The position numbers and the translations under genes are program-made. 18,980 bases of DNA from an uncultured Dialister sp. (GTDB lineage: Bacteria; Bacillota; Negativicutes; Veillonellales; Dialisteraceae). Each line of letters opens with the position of its first letter. The stretch's first letter is position 1. The stretch covers positions 1-18,980 of the forward strand of contig CAKPUX010000036.1 of NCBI GenBank assembly GCA_934193095.1, written 5' to 3'. Positions 1 through 6,854 of this stretch are shown here, piece after piece. The notes under the pieces were generated by a model. It ran no database searches and had not been told where the DNA came from. It was given only the letters and a program-made list of their open reading frames with translations.

Positions 1-17
1 ATCCCCATCTACACATG

Positions 18-45
18 AAAAAAGAGCTCTCTTTCGAGAACTCTT
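18..45 (-). terminator. Intrinsic terminator of the tRNA cluster
   Basis: On the minus strand AAGAGTTCTC and GAGAGCTCTT pair around a GAAA tetraloop with one G-U pair, and a T run follows. It lies just past the last tRNA of the minus-strand cluster, so it most likely ends that transcript. Confidence 0.85.
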
Positions 46-57
46 ATTTTCGTGGTT

Positions 58-134
58 TGGTGGCGGCTCAGAGATTTGAACTCCGGACACAGCGGGTATG
101 AACCGCTTGCTCTAGCCAACTGAGCTAAGCCGCC
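58..134 (-). tRNA. tRNA-Met (CAT), elongator type
   Basis: A full 77-nt cloverleaf with encoded CCA. The acceptor GGCGGCT pairs with AGCCGCC, and the anticodon loop is TTCATAC, so the anticodon is CAT. The acceptor has a normal first base pair, so this is not the initiator. A CAT anticodon could also be a lysidine-modified tRNA-Ile2, but the GGCGG acceptor and the TTCATAC loop resemble elongator Met. It is the last gene of a five-tRNA transcript. Confidence 0.88.
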
Positions 135-137
135 ATA

Positions 138-213
138 TGGAGCTGATAACCAGGATTGAACTGGTGACCTTATCCTTACCAAGGATACGCTCTACCGACT
201 GAGCTATATCAGC
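138..213 (-). tRNA. tRNA-Thr (GGT)
   Basis: A 76-nt cloverleaf with encoded CCA. The acceptor starts GCTGATA, and the anticodon loop TTGGTAA gives anticodon GGT, which reads ACC/ACU. Only a few bases separate it from its neighbours, consistent with processing from one precursor. Confidence 0.95.
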
Positions 214-244
214 ATATATAACGATATATGGGAAATAATAAACA

Positions 245-320
245 TGGTTGCGGGGGCAGGACTTGAACCTGCGGCCTTCGGGTTATGAGCCCGACGAGCT
301 ACCAACTGCTCCACCCCGCG
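245..320 (-). tRNA. Initiator tRNA-fMet (CAT)
   Basis: A 76-nt tRNA with two initiator hallmarks: the first acceptor position is an unpaired C opposite A (CGCGGGG against CCCCGCA), and three G-C pairs lie next to the anticodon loop (GGG and CCC around CTCATAA). CCA is encoded. Confidence 0.95.
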
Positions 321-327
321 ATAGTGA

Positions 328-412
328 TGGTGGGCGGAATAGGATTCGAACCTATGAAGGCAAAGCCGGCAGATTTACAGTCTGCTCCCTTTAACCACTC
401 GGGAATCCGCCC
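328..412 (-). tRNA. tRNA-Tyr (GTA)
   Basis: An 85-nt class II tRNA with a long variable arm. The acceptor GGGCGGA pairs with TCCGCCC, and the anticodon loop contains GTA. CCA is encoded. Its cognate synthetase gene tyrS lies at the other end of this window; I infer no link from that. Confidence 0.95.
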
Positions 413-415
413 ATA

Positions 416-491
416 TGGAGCTGGCAATAGGACTTGAACCTACGACCTACTGATTACAAATCAGTTGCTCTACCAACTGAGCTACGCCAGC
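416..491 (-). tRNA. tRNA-Thr (TGT)
   Basis: A 76-nt cloverleaf. The acceptor GCTGGCG pairs with the 3' strand, anticodon loop TTTGTAA gives TGT, and CCA is encoded. It is the first tRNA of the cluster, about 17 bp from the -10 box of the proximal promoter. It is a second Thr isoacceptor beside the GGT gene in the same transcript. Confidence 0.95.
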
Positions 492-508
492 ACGTAAGCG
501 ACTTGATT

Positions 509-537
509 ATCATATCATCGATTTAGGTTTTTGTCAA
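509..537 (-). promoter_or_regulatory. Proximal sigma-70-type promoter of the tRNA cluster
   Basis: On the minus strand TTGACA, a 17-bp spacer and TATGAT form a near-consensus promoter. Transcription would begin about 10 bp before the first tRNA. Confidence 0.85.
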
Positions 538-613
538 GGACTTTTTTCAAACTTTTTTCGAACCTCGCGGCTCGTTTTGAAGTTTCGTAGGAGTGTCCTC
601 ATCACGGTTATAG

Positions 614-642
614 ATTATAGCATGGATGCGCGTGTCTGTCTA
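614..642 (-). promoter_or_regulatory. Distal sigma-70-type promoter of the tRNA cluster
   Basis: TAGACA, 17 bp, TATAAT on the minus strand, about 100 bp upstream of the proximal promoter and in the same direction. The stretch between the two promoters is AT-rich with one short imperfect hairpin and has no gene. Tandem promoters fit a highly expressed stable-RNA operon. Confidence 0.75.
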
Positions 643-668
643 GTACTTTTTTGAAAAAATTTGAAAAT

Positions 669-878
669 GGTTCAGGGTTATCCCACGGGGCGGCTTCGCC
701 CACTGATTGCGTGCGAAAGAGGTTCAGCAGGTTCAATGGGTCCAACGGGTTCAATGGGGGTGGTGCGGCGCATAAAAATCAGAAGCGCCGCGGAGGTTTG
801 AACTAGCGGTGTTCTCGTATCGCAACCTAATCCCTAGCTACTAATCCCTAGCTACCAGTCACTAGTCACCAGTCACCA
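669..878. repeat. Modular intergenic repeat, copy 1
   Basis: It begins with GGTTCAGGG and a box ending near GATTGCGTGCGAAAG. Next come GGTTCA-type units, the GCGGCGC/GCGCCGC hairpin (765-771 with 785-791), and the downstream block GGAGGTTTGAACTAGCGG followed by a CTCGTATCGCA motif. It ends in heptamers such as TAATCCC, TAGCTAC and CAGTCAC that abut the stop codon of the DUF951 gene. It is the same family as the copies at 1174, 1499, 2881, 6380, 7698, 10396, 11775, 15815, 16631 and 18791. No coding potential is seen. Confidence 0.85.
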
Positions 879-1121
879 CTACTCCCCTTCAAACTCCGAA
901 GTACGGGCAGCCAGCGGGGTATCCTGTGTGATGTCACGATTCAGGACTTTCTTCGCCCCCTTCAAAAATTTGGGGCGAGGGATCAAAACGATATGTCCGC
1001 AGCCGCAGCACTTGATGCGCATGTCACTGCCCAGCTGCAGGACTTCCCACTCCTGGCTGCCGCAGGGATGTTTCTTTTTCATCTGTACGATGTCGCCGAT
1101 GCGGAACTGGATGAATTTCAT
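879..1121 (-). CDS. DUF951 family protein (YyzM-like)
   Basis: An 80-residue protein. Residues 1-60 follow the DUF951 pattern: an N-terminal GDIV segment, the KKKHPCG motif with Cys20, a central tryptophan, then KCCGCGH with Cys38, Cys39 and Cys41, and the PRPKF segment. The cysteines suggest a small metal-binding fold, but no function is established for the family. Family members are usually about 60-70 residues, so the 20-residue tail is slightly long. AAGGAGA lies 9 bases before the ATG. It has its own promoter just upstream. Its stop codon TAG sits at the very edge of the neighbouring heptamer tract. Confidence 0.85.
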   Translation of the reverse strand: MKFIQFRIGDIVQMKKKHPCGSQEWEVLQLGSDMRIKCCGCGHIVLIPRPKFLKGAKKVLNRDITQDTPLAARTSEFEGE

Positions 1122-1151
1122 AGTGAGTCTCCTTGTCTATGGTTTTTATCT

Positions 1152-1180
1152 ATTATATAAGGAAAGTGAATCGGGTTCAA
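1152..1180 (-). promoter_or_regulatory. Putative promoter of the DUF951 gene, -35 inside a repeat
   Basis: TATAAT on the minus strand with TTGAAC exactly 17 bp upstream. The -35 box falls in the first GGTTCAA heptamer of the adjacent repeat (it reads TTGAACC on the minus strand). The -10 is perfect; the -35 matches consensus at four of six positions. Confidence 0.55.
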
Positions 1181-1498
1181 GGTTTAGAGTTCAGGGTTCA
1201 AGGTTCAAGGTTCAGGGTTCAGGGTTCAGGGTTAGTCTATGGGGCGCGCCGTCCTTTGATTACGTATGAAAGAGGTTCAGCGGGTTCTATAGGTTCAAGA
1301 GGTTCAAAGGGGTTGGTGCGGCGCATAATCATATGGAAGCGCCGCGGAGTATAGATGGTGGCGATGCCCGCAGGTGGCATTTTAGTCACTAGTCACAAGT
1401 CACTAGTCACTCGAGGCTCCTAATCCCTAGCCACTTATCCCTAGCTACCAGTCCACAAGTCGCCAGTCCCTAGCCACTTATCCCTGCTTTCAAACTTC
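1174..1498. repeat. Modular intergenic repeat, copy 2
   Basis: It starts with a run of GGTTCAA/GGTTCAG heptamers and carries the GCGGCGC/GCGCCGC hairpin (1318-1324 with 1339-1345). It continues with the GGCGATGCCCGCAGGTGGC block and ends in TAGTCAC/TAATCCC heptamers. It is immediately followed by copy 3, so the gap 1122-1797 is almost wholly repeat. No gene is seen. Confidence 0.85.
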
Positions 1499-1797
1499 AA
1501 GGTTAAGGGTTCAAGGTTCAGGGTTAGCCCGTGGGGCGTGCTGTCCCTTGATTGGGGATGAAAGCTTTGCTCACCAGTTAGGAGTGAGGAGTTAGGAGTG
1601 AGGAGTGCTGGTGCGGCGCAAAAAAGAATGAAGCGCCGCGGAGTATAAATAATGGCGATGCCCGAAGGTGGCATTTTAGTCACTAGTCACAAGTCACTAG
1701 TCACTCGAGGCTCCTAATCCCTAGCCACTTATCCCTAGCTACCAGTCACTAGTCACTAGTCACCAGCCACTAGTCACTAGTCACCAGCCACCAGTCA
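1499..1797. repeat. Modular intergenic repeat, copy 3
   Basis: Same order of modules as copy 2, but the middle GGTTC units are replaced by a period-7 run of GTTAGGA/GTGAGGA. Hairpin at 1613-1619 with 1633-1639. The terminal heptamer tract (TAGTCAC, CAGTCAC, CAGCCAC) is the longest in the window and continues without a break into the last codons of the exported-protein gene. Confidence 0.85.
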
Positions 1798-2850
1798 CTA
1801 ATCCCCAGCCACCAGCAGAAAACGGAGCGGCAGGTATGCGGCACCGGCAGGTATGAAACGGATGTAGAGATCCTTTCCGGCATGCCATGTGCCCGCCGGA
1901 AGGCAGCTCTCCATTGTACCATCACCGAACCAGACTTTCCCCAGTGTCCCATCCGTGCGATAGGTGCGAAGGAGCTTTTCATTCTGCCCGATCTCGAAAG
2001 TCCCCATGTAGACGCCGCCCATGGGATTGATATAGAGCTTGTACTTGCCGCTCCCTTTGGTCTTGACGGTGATATGGTAGCGGATGCCGTAGTCGCCTGT
2101 ATTTTCGCGGGTGACATCGCTTACTTCGTCCTTTCCCTGCTGAAAGGGGTAAGAGGAACCGATGGTGATCTCTGCATTTCCTTTGGAAAAGTCCCATGGC
2201 TCACTGGAAAGATATATATCCGCCGCGAACGTGCCACGCATTTCATGGCGATCAGGCGGAAGCGGCACGGCGGTATCAAGATTTTCCTTCAGTGCCTTGT
2301 CATCATCCATCGGCAGAATCGCCGCCCCGAGCTTCACCGGTTTCTTCGTCTTGATTTCTACGATACCGCTCACGAGGTCTTCTTCGGAAATCCCATCCGG
2401 GTCATCTTCAAAGAGGATGGTACGCTCGCCCGGGGCAAGGTCGAATGTCTTTTCCTCCTGCTTCTCATCTATGGCTTCTCGGAAAGAGAGGGTGCTGCCT
2501 GTCGGGATGTAGCTGCTGGAGGCGTCCCCGCGGATGGCACGCTTCATGGTGAGGGACTGTTTCTTGTCCGCTTTGGCATAGACGACGAGCCGCGCAGGCG
2601 CGCCGGTCTCATTCACGTGGTAGTAGTAGAGGCGCCCCTCCCCCTTTTCGACAGTGCCTTCATAGAGGATCCCCGTCGTATCTGCGTACTCGGGGCAGTC
2701 GGAAAAGATGAGCGTCCCTTCCTCCTTCTTCAGGGAAAGAGGGATCTGTGTGTAGTCCTCATACGCCAGCGAATCAGCGAACGCAGAAGTAGAAATACAA
2801 ATGGTCGCTGCCGCGACCATGGTGGATAAAAACGTTTGATAGTTGTTCAT
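1798..2850 (-). CDS. Exported protein of unknown function
   Basis: A 350-residue protein with a clear Sec signal peptide: an Asn/Tyr-rich start, a hydrophobic core over residues 8-22 and a likely signal peptidase I site after AFA at about residue 25. The mature part is soluble looking, rich in charged residues and beta-type sequence, with no transmembrane helix, no lipobox and few cysteines. I recognise no catalytic motif or family. Features such as APGERTILFEDD and the Gly-rich INPMGGVYMG segment suggest beta-sandwich repeats, which is only an impression. The ribosome site before the ATG is weak (AGAAG). The last codons (V-A-G-D-stop) are made of the heptamer repeat that follows. It is monocistronic, with repeats on both sides. 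Confidence 0.75.
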   Translation of the reverse strand: MNNYQTFLSTMVAAATICISTSAFADSLAYEDYTQIPLSLKKEEGTLIFSDCPEYADTTGILYEGTVEKGEGRLYYYHVNETGAPARLVVYAKADKKQSLTMKRAIRGDASSSYIPTGSTLSFREAIDEKQEEKTFDLAPGERTILFEDDPDGISEEDLVSGIVEIKTKKPVKLGAAILPMDDDKALKENLDTAVPLPPDRHEMRGTFAADIYLSSEPWDFSKGNAEITIGSSYPFQQGKDEVSDVTRENTGDYGIRYHITVKTKGSGKYKLYINPMGGVYMGTFEIGQNEKLLRTYRTDGTLGKVWFGDGTMESCLPAGTWHAGKDLYIRFIPAGAAYLPLRFLLVAGD

Positions 2851-2880
2851 GATGACATCTTCTTTGATAGAAAAATAGAT

Positions 2881-3172
2881 GGTTCAGGGTTAGCCCGTGG
2901 GGCGGCTCACCCTTTGATTGCGTGCGAAAGAGGTTCAGCGGGTTCTATAGGTTCTATAGGTTCAACGGGGATTGTGCGGCGCATAAAAATCAGAAGCGCC
3001 GCGAATATATATGGAGCGATGCCCGAAGGTTTCTCGAAGAGCAGGTTTCCCGTTTGAGATCTCCAAACATCGACCACATGACCGCGAATGACAAAGATTT
3101 CTCGACTTCGCTCGAAATGACGATACGAGAGTCTAATGTCTCCTAGTCTCTCAGTCTCCTAGTCACCAGTCA
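2881..3172. repeat. Modular intergenic repeat, copy 4
   Basis: GGTTCAGGG start, conserved box, two GGTTCTATA nonamers, hairpin at 2976-2982 with 2996-3002, and a GCGATGCCCGAAGG block. An inserted ATGAC-type hairpin repeat follows (3093-3121), then TAGTCTC/CAGTCAC heptamers that run into the 3' end of whiA. No gene is seen in 2851-3172. Confidence 0.8.
3093..3121. repeat. Small hairpin repeat of the GATCCCTCG...GGGATGAC type
   Basis: AAAGATTTCTCG, a CTTCG core and CGAAATGAC form a stem in which ATTTC (3097-3101) pairs with GAAAT (3114-3118). The same element occurs at 6553, 6703 and 16935 with other but still complementary stem bases. Confidence 0.7.
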
Positions 3173-4087
3173 CTAATCCCCAGCTCCCACCATCGCTTCG
3201 ATCTTTTTGAAGCGATGGGCGAGACCGGATTTTGTGATACCGCAGATTTCTGCAAGCTCGGAGAGGCTGGCGTTGGGGTGGGCGAGGCGGAGGTCGCAGG
3301 CTTCTCGGATTTTGGGCGAGAGCGAGGAACGGCTCTCTTTGGCGAGAAGTTTTTGCACGAGGTGTGTCTGACGGACGGCGGCGTCGACGGTTTTCTGGAG
3401 ATTCGCCGTCTCGCAGTTCACCTGCCGGTTCACGCGGTTTCGCATATCCTTCACGACGCGGACGCTCTCGAAGTCCATGTAGCTTTGGGCAGCACCCACG
3501 ATCTGGAGAAATTCGGAGACTTCATCCCCGTCTTTGATATAGACGATGTAGTCGTTCTTGCGGTCGGTCAGACGGGCATTCAGTTTGAAGCTCTTCATGG
3601 CTTTCACGATTTCTTCGGCGAAGCGGGCGGACTGCGTCACCATCTCGAGGTGGTAGTCGCTCTGGGGACGGCTGACGGAGCCGCCGCCCAGGAAGGCGCC
3701 GGCCAGGTAGGCGCGGCGTTCTTCGGCGGTCACGAGCTTCTCCATATCCTCTGCGCCGGACAGCGGGGAGAGGCCCATGGTATCTAAGAAATGGAGGCCT
3801 TCCTTCGACGGCTGTACGAGGAGTGTGTAGACATTCTTTTTTCTGAGACGGCGTCCCTGCCGTACCATGGTGGAGGGCATGAAGCCGAAGTCTTTCTTGA
3901 GGTACACCAGGACGCGACGGGCGACAGCACTGTTGCCGGTGGAAAATTCCAGTCCCCAGCTGGCATGCGCGCCGGTGATGAAGGAACCGCTCATGCGGAG
4001 CAGTGCAAGAAGCTCCGCTGCACGGCTTCCCGCATCTTCTCTGGGGATCCGTGCCAGTTCATTTTTGACCTGTTCTGTGAAGGACAT
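3173..4087 (-). CDS. whiA: DNA-binding protein WhiA
   Basis: A 304-residue WhiA. The N-terminal two thirds is the LAGLIDADG-like domain (for example RAYLAGAFLGGGSVSRP near residues 127-143, then the YIVYIKDGDEVSEFL segment). The C-terminal part is a helix-turn-helix over about residues 272-298, with the sequence SELAEICGITKSGLAHRFKK. WhiA binds DNA and is linked to sporulation genes in actinomycetes and to division and chromosome segregation in Bacillus. Its ATG overlaps the yvcK stop by one base (TGATG), so it is translationally coupled as the last gene of rapZ-yvcK-whiA. The final Ala-Gly-Asp codons and the stop merge into the heptamer repeat. Confidence 0.96.
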   Translation of the reverse strand: MSFTEQVKNELARIPREDAGSRAAELLALLRMSGSFITGAHASWGLEFSTGNSAVARRVLVYLKKDFGFMPSTMVRQGRRLRKKNVYTLLVQPSKEGLHFLDTMGLSPLSGAEDMEKLVTAEERRAYLAGAFLGGGSVSRPQSDYHLEMVTQSARFAEEIVKAMKSFKLNARLTDRKNDYIVYIKDGDEVSEFLQIVGAAQSYMDFESVRVVKDMRNRVNRQVNCETANLQKTVDAAVRQTHLVQKLLAKESRSSLSPKIREACDLRLAHPNASLSELAEICGITKSGLAHRFKKIEAMVGAGD

Positions 4088-5439
4088 CAGTGGCTCCTTT
4101 TCAAATATTCTTCCAGTGCTTCGGGCGGGATATTCACCTTCAGCAGGCTGTGGATCTGTGCAATCTCCTCTGTCAGGACTTTCGTATCCTGTGTCGCGCC
4201 GCGAAGGGGCCCCAGAAGGTCTGCCTCGATGAGCTGCACGCCCATCCTCTTGACCTTTTCCCGATCGATCTTGACGGGCGCGGCATGGACTTTTTCATAT
4301 TTCTTCAGCACGTCGTCTTTCGGGACGGCATTGTTGGCGAGGACGAAATCAATGACGCCGCCGCCCACATGGTCGATCAGGGCTTTCAGGTGGTCGCTCA
4401 CGGTATAGCCGCCGGTCTCTCCCGGCTGGGTCATGACGTTACATATATAGAGTACGGGCGCGCTGCTTTGCCGGATGGCCTGCAGGATCTCCGGGACGAG
4501 AAGGTTCGGCAGGACACTCGTATAGAGGCTGCCAGGCCCCAAGGTAATGAGGTCTGCCTGTTTGATGGCTTCGAGTGCATCACCGACGGCGATCGGCGCC
4601 TTCGGGATGGTCGACATATGGAGGATGCGTACCTCCTTGCCGGATCTCTCCGGATAGGCAGAGATCTCAGACTCGCCCTCCACGATCACTCCATCGGACA
4701 TTTTCGCTTTGAGACGCACCTTCTCCGAGGTGGCCGGGACGACCTTGCCGCGGATATTGAGGACCTTGCTCGCTGCCTCGAGTGCGTTCTGCGGATTGCC
4801 GAATTCCTTGATGAGCGCCGCGAGGAAGAGATTCCCGAGGCTGTGCCCCGATAGCTCGCCATTGCCCGCGAAGCGATACTGGAAGAGCTGCTCCAGTACG
4901 GTCTCCTTATCTGCCAGCGCGACGAGGCAGTTTCGAAGGTCACCCGGCGCGATGATCCCCATCTCTTCCCTGAGACGCCCCGAGGAGCCGCCGTCATCGG
5001 CCACCGTCACGATGGCCGTGATGTTCGACGTCTTCGTCTTGAGGCCGCGAAGGAGCATGGAGAGCCCATGGCCGCCGCCGATGGAAACGATCTTCATCCC
5101 GCGGGAAAGCTCCATGCGGGACAGGATACTCTTCGACACCTCGGTCTGCCCCGGAGCCATAAGCTCGAAGAAACGCTTCACGAGCCGCCGGACCGCATGT
5201 GTCATGATCCACAGCGCGAGGATGATCATGAGCGTACCACAGACTGCAAGGAAGGTATAGCTGTAGCTGCCCGTCATCTGAAAGGCGAAGCGCAGCATTT
5301 CCTCTTCCAGAATACCGAAGATCTGGTAATTCAAAATGAGTGTCGCGCCGAAGACGAGAAGCAGGATGCCCAGAGAGAAAAGCAGCATCCACCGCTTCAC
5401 CGCCAGCCCCGGATAGAGCCACTGGAGAAGATGTCTCAT
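4087..5439 (-). CDS. yvcK: Gluconeogenesis factor YvcK, membrane-anchored form
   Basis: A 450-residue protein of the YvcK/CofD-like family. The family domain begins near residue 113 with KIVSIGGGHGLSMLLRGLK and continues through TVADDGGSSGRLR and PGDLRNCLVAL, which make up the UDP-sugar-binding Rossmann region. Bacillus YvcK, needed for growth on gluconeogenic carbon sources and for cell-shape control, is roughly 130 residues shorter. The extra N-terminus here holds two predicted membrane helices (about 17-37 and 61-83), so the protein is probably membrane bound with its domain in the cytoplasm. It overlaps rapZ by four bases (ATGA) and whiA by one, which implies tight coupling. Confidence 0.95.
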   Translation of the reverse strand: MRHLLQWLYPGLAVKRWMLLFSLGILLLVFGATLILNYQIFGILEEEMLRFAFQMTGSYSYTFLAVCGTLMIILALWIMTHAVRRLVKRFFELMAPGQTEVSKSILSRMELSRGMKIVSIGGGHGLSMLLRGLKTKTSNITAIVTVADDGGSSGRLREEMGIIAPGDLRNCLVALADKETVLEQLFQYRFAGNGELSGHSLGNLFLAALIKEFGNPQNALEAASKVLNIRGKVVPATSEKVRLKAKMSDGVIVEGESEISAYPERSGKEVRILHMSTIPKAPIAVGDALEAIKQADLITLGPGSLYTSVLPNLLVPEILQAIRQSSAPVLYICNVMTQPGETGGYTVSDHLKALIDHVGGGVIDFVLANNAVPKDDVLKKYEKVHAAPVKIDREKVKRMGVQLIEADLLGPLRGATQDTKVLTEEIAQIHSLLKVNIPPEALEEYLKRSH

Positions 5440-6350
5440 ACCTTGCCCTCCATGATATCATTCGCATCGTGCTCGACAGGATTTCTATGGAGATCCCGAT
5501 GCTCTATGCTGACGCGCGCGTGCTTCCTTTTCAGGTACTGCCCCAGCTTCTCCGTCACGAAGACCGAGCGATGCATGCCGCCCGTGCAGCCGATGGCGAT
5601 AGTGAACTGCGTCTTGCCCGCCGCCTCGAACTGATGCACGAGAAAATCCATGAAGTCATACAGCTTTGTCAGGAAATCCCGCGTCACCGGAGCCGATGCG
5701 ATGTACTGCGCGACTTCCTTCACGCGCCCGCTCGAATGCTTGTATTTCGCAATGTAAAAGGGATTCGGCAGGAAACGGACATCGATCACCATGTCGGCAT
5801 CGATGGGGATGCCATACTTGAAGCCGAAGGAAAAGACCGTGATCTGCATCTCCTGATCCGTGCTGTCCGCGCTGAACCGGCTCTGCATGTACTCCTTGAG
5901 GTCAGAGGCCTGCATCGATGTCGTATCAATGATCATATCTGCCTGTGCGCGCACGCCGGCAAGGATCTTTCTCTCCTGCTCGATGCCTTCCTGGATACGC
6001 ATATTCTTCGCGAGCGGATGCTGGCGGCGCGTCTCCATGTAGCGGCGCACCAGTGCCTCATCAGAGGCCTCCAGAAAGACCACCTCATGCGGAATGCCGC
6101 GCTTTTCCAGCTCATCTAAGGCCTGCGGCAGGGCGTCAAAGAAGGAGCCTCCGCGGATATCCGTCACGACCGCCACATGCCGCGTGGAAGACGTGCTCTT
6201 CCAGCAGAGATCCGCAAAACGGACGATCAGGACGGGCGGCAGATTGTCCACGCAGTAATAGCCCATATCTTCAAGCTTCTGCATGAAATTGGTCTTTCCG
6301 GCGCCGCTCATGCCGGTGATGATGACGAAGCGAAATGTATCTTTGTCCAT
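5436..6350 (-). CDS. rapZ: RNase adapter / nucleotide-binding protein RapZ (YvcJ)
   Basis: I chose the ATG at 6348-6350, giving 304 residues. AAAGGAG lies 7 bases upstream. The longer reading begins with a TTG inside the repeat and adds 12 residues unlike the family. The Walker A motif GMSGAGKT spans residues 13-20, VVTDIRGG lies near 61-68, and the C-terminal domain carries the family signature GCTGGMHRSV at 254-263. RapZ/YvcJ proteins bind nucleotides; in enterobacteria RapZ steers degradation of the GlmZ small RNA through a UDP-sugar-type ligand, while the role in Firmicutes is less clear. It is the first gene of the operon; no clear promoter is visible because a repeat begins 30 bp upstream. 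Confidence 0.96.
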   Translation of the reverse strand: MDKDTFRFVIITGMSGAGKTNFMQKLEDMGYYCVDNLPPVLIVRFADLCWKSTSSTRHVAVVTDIRGGSFFDALPQALDELEKRGIPHEVVFLEASDEALVRRYMETRRQHPLAKNMRIQEGIEQERKILAGVRAQADMIIDTTSMQASDLKEYMQSRFSADSTDQEMQITVFSFGFKYGIPIDADMVIDVRFLPNPFYIAKYKHSSGRVKEVAQYIASAPVTRDFLTKLYDFMDFLVHQFEAAGKTQFTIAIGCTGGMHRSVFVTEKLGQYLKRKHARVSIEHRDLHRNPVEHDANDIMEGKV

Positions 6351-6379
6351 GAAATGCTCCTTTGGTAAATGGGATTTGG

Positions 6380-6535
6380 GGTTCAAGGTTCAGGGTTCAA
6401 GGTTCAGGGTTAGCCCGTGGGGCGTGCTGCCCTTTGATTGCGGGTGAAAGCTTCGCTTGAGTTAGAAGTTAGAAGTGAGAAGTGAGAAGTGGTGGTGCGG
6501 CGTAAAAAAATTAGAAGCGCCGCGAATTTTAGACA
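6380..6535. repeat. Modular intergenic repeat, copy 5 (forward)
   Basis: GGTTCAA/GGTTCAG heptamers, the AGCCCGTGGGGCGTGC box and a GTTAGAA/GTGAGAA run. The hairpin has one unpaired end (GCGGCGT 6497-6503 against GCGCCGC 6517-6523). It faces the inverted partial copy at 6786-6854. Confidence 0.8.
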
Positions 6536-6785
6536 AGCGATGTCCTCGTATCGTCATTCCGACCGAAGTGGAGGAATCTTTTTCGTTTGCGGCATACCAC
6601 CGTATGAGCAGAGGAACATAAATGGGAAGCCTGCTTTCAAAGGCAGGGAGTACGGTGTTTCATGCAAGAGAAACAACGCACAATGTGCGGATTTCCGCTG
6701 CAACAAAGATCCCTCGGCTTCGCTCGGGATGACGAAACGAGGAAAGCGGCATTCTCGTATCGCAGCTTTCCTCATGCAGGGAAGG
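6536..6785. repeat. Composite intergenic segment with two ATGAC-type hairpin repeats
   Basis: Holds two oppositely oriented small hairpin elements: 6553-6580 (ATTCC with GGAAT) and 6703-6733 (ATCCC with GGGAT). A short inverted repeat CCTGC/GCAGG lies near 6632-6650, and CTCGTATCG/CGTATCGCAG motifs shared with other repeats are present. I see no credible gene between rapZ and the HAD gene. Confidence 0.6.
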
Positions 6786-6854
6786 CTGAATCATTGCGGC
6801 GCTTCTTTATTTGATGCGCCGCGCCACCATTTCGCATCTCTAATTTCGCATTTC
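6786..6854. repeat. Modular intergenic repeat, inverted partial copy
   Basis: Reverse orientation: hairpin GCGGCGC (6796-6802) with GCGCCGC (6816-6822), then heptamers that read GAGAAAT-like on the minus strand. The tract ends at the TGA stop of the HAD gene, whose stop codon is part of a GAATGAGAAATG run. Confidence 0.75.

Noticed and set aside
541..580. Possible plus-strand terminator near CGAACC...GGCTCG with T run
   Set aside because: The stem is short and imperfect and no plus-strand gene exists to the left that could use it.
1676..1803. CRISPR-like array
   Set aside because: The repeats are contiguous 7-base units without spacers of constant length, and no cas gene is present.
1882..2829. 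Plus-strand frame of 315 codons opposite the exported protein
   Set aside because: The minus-strand frame has a convincing signal peptide; the plus frame has neither a recognisable domain nor a good start.
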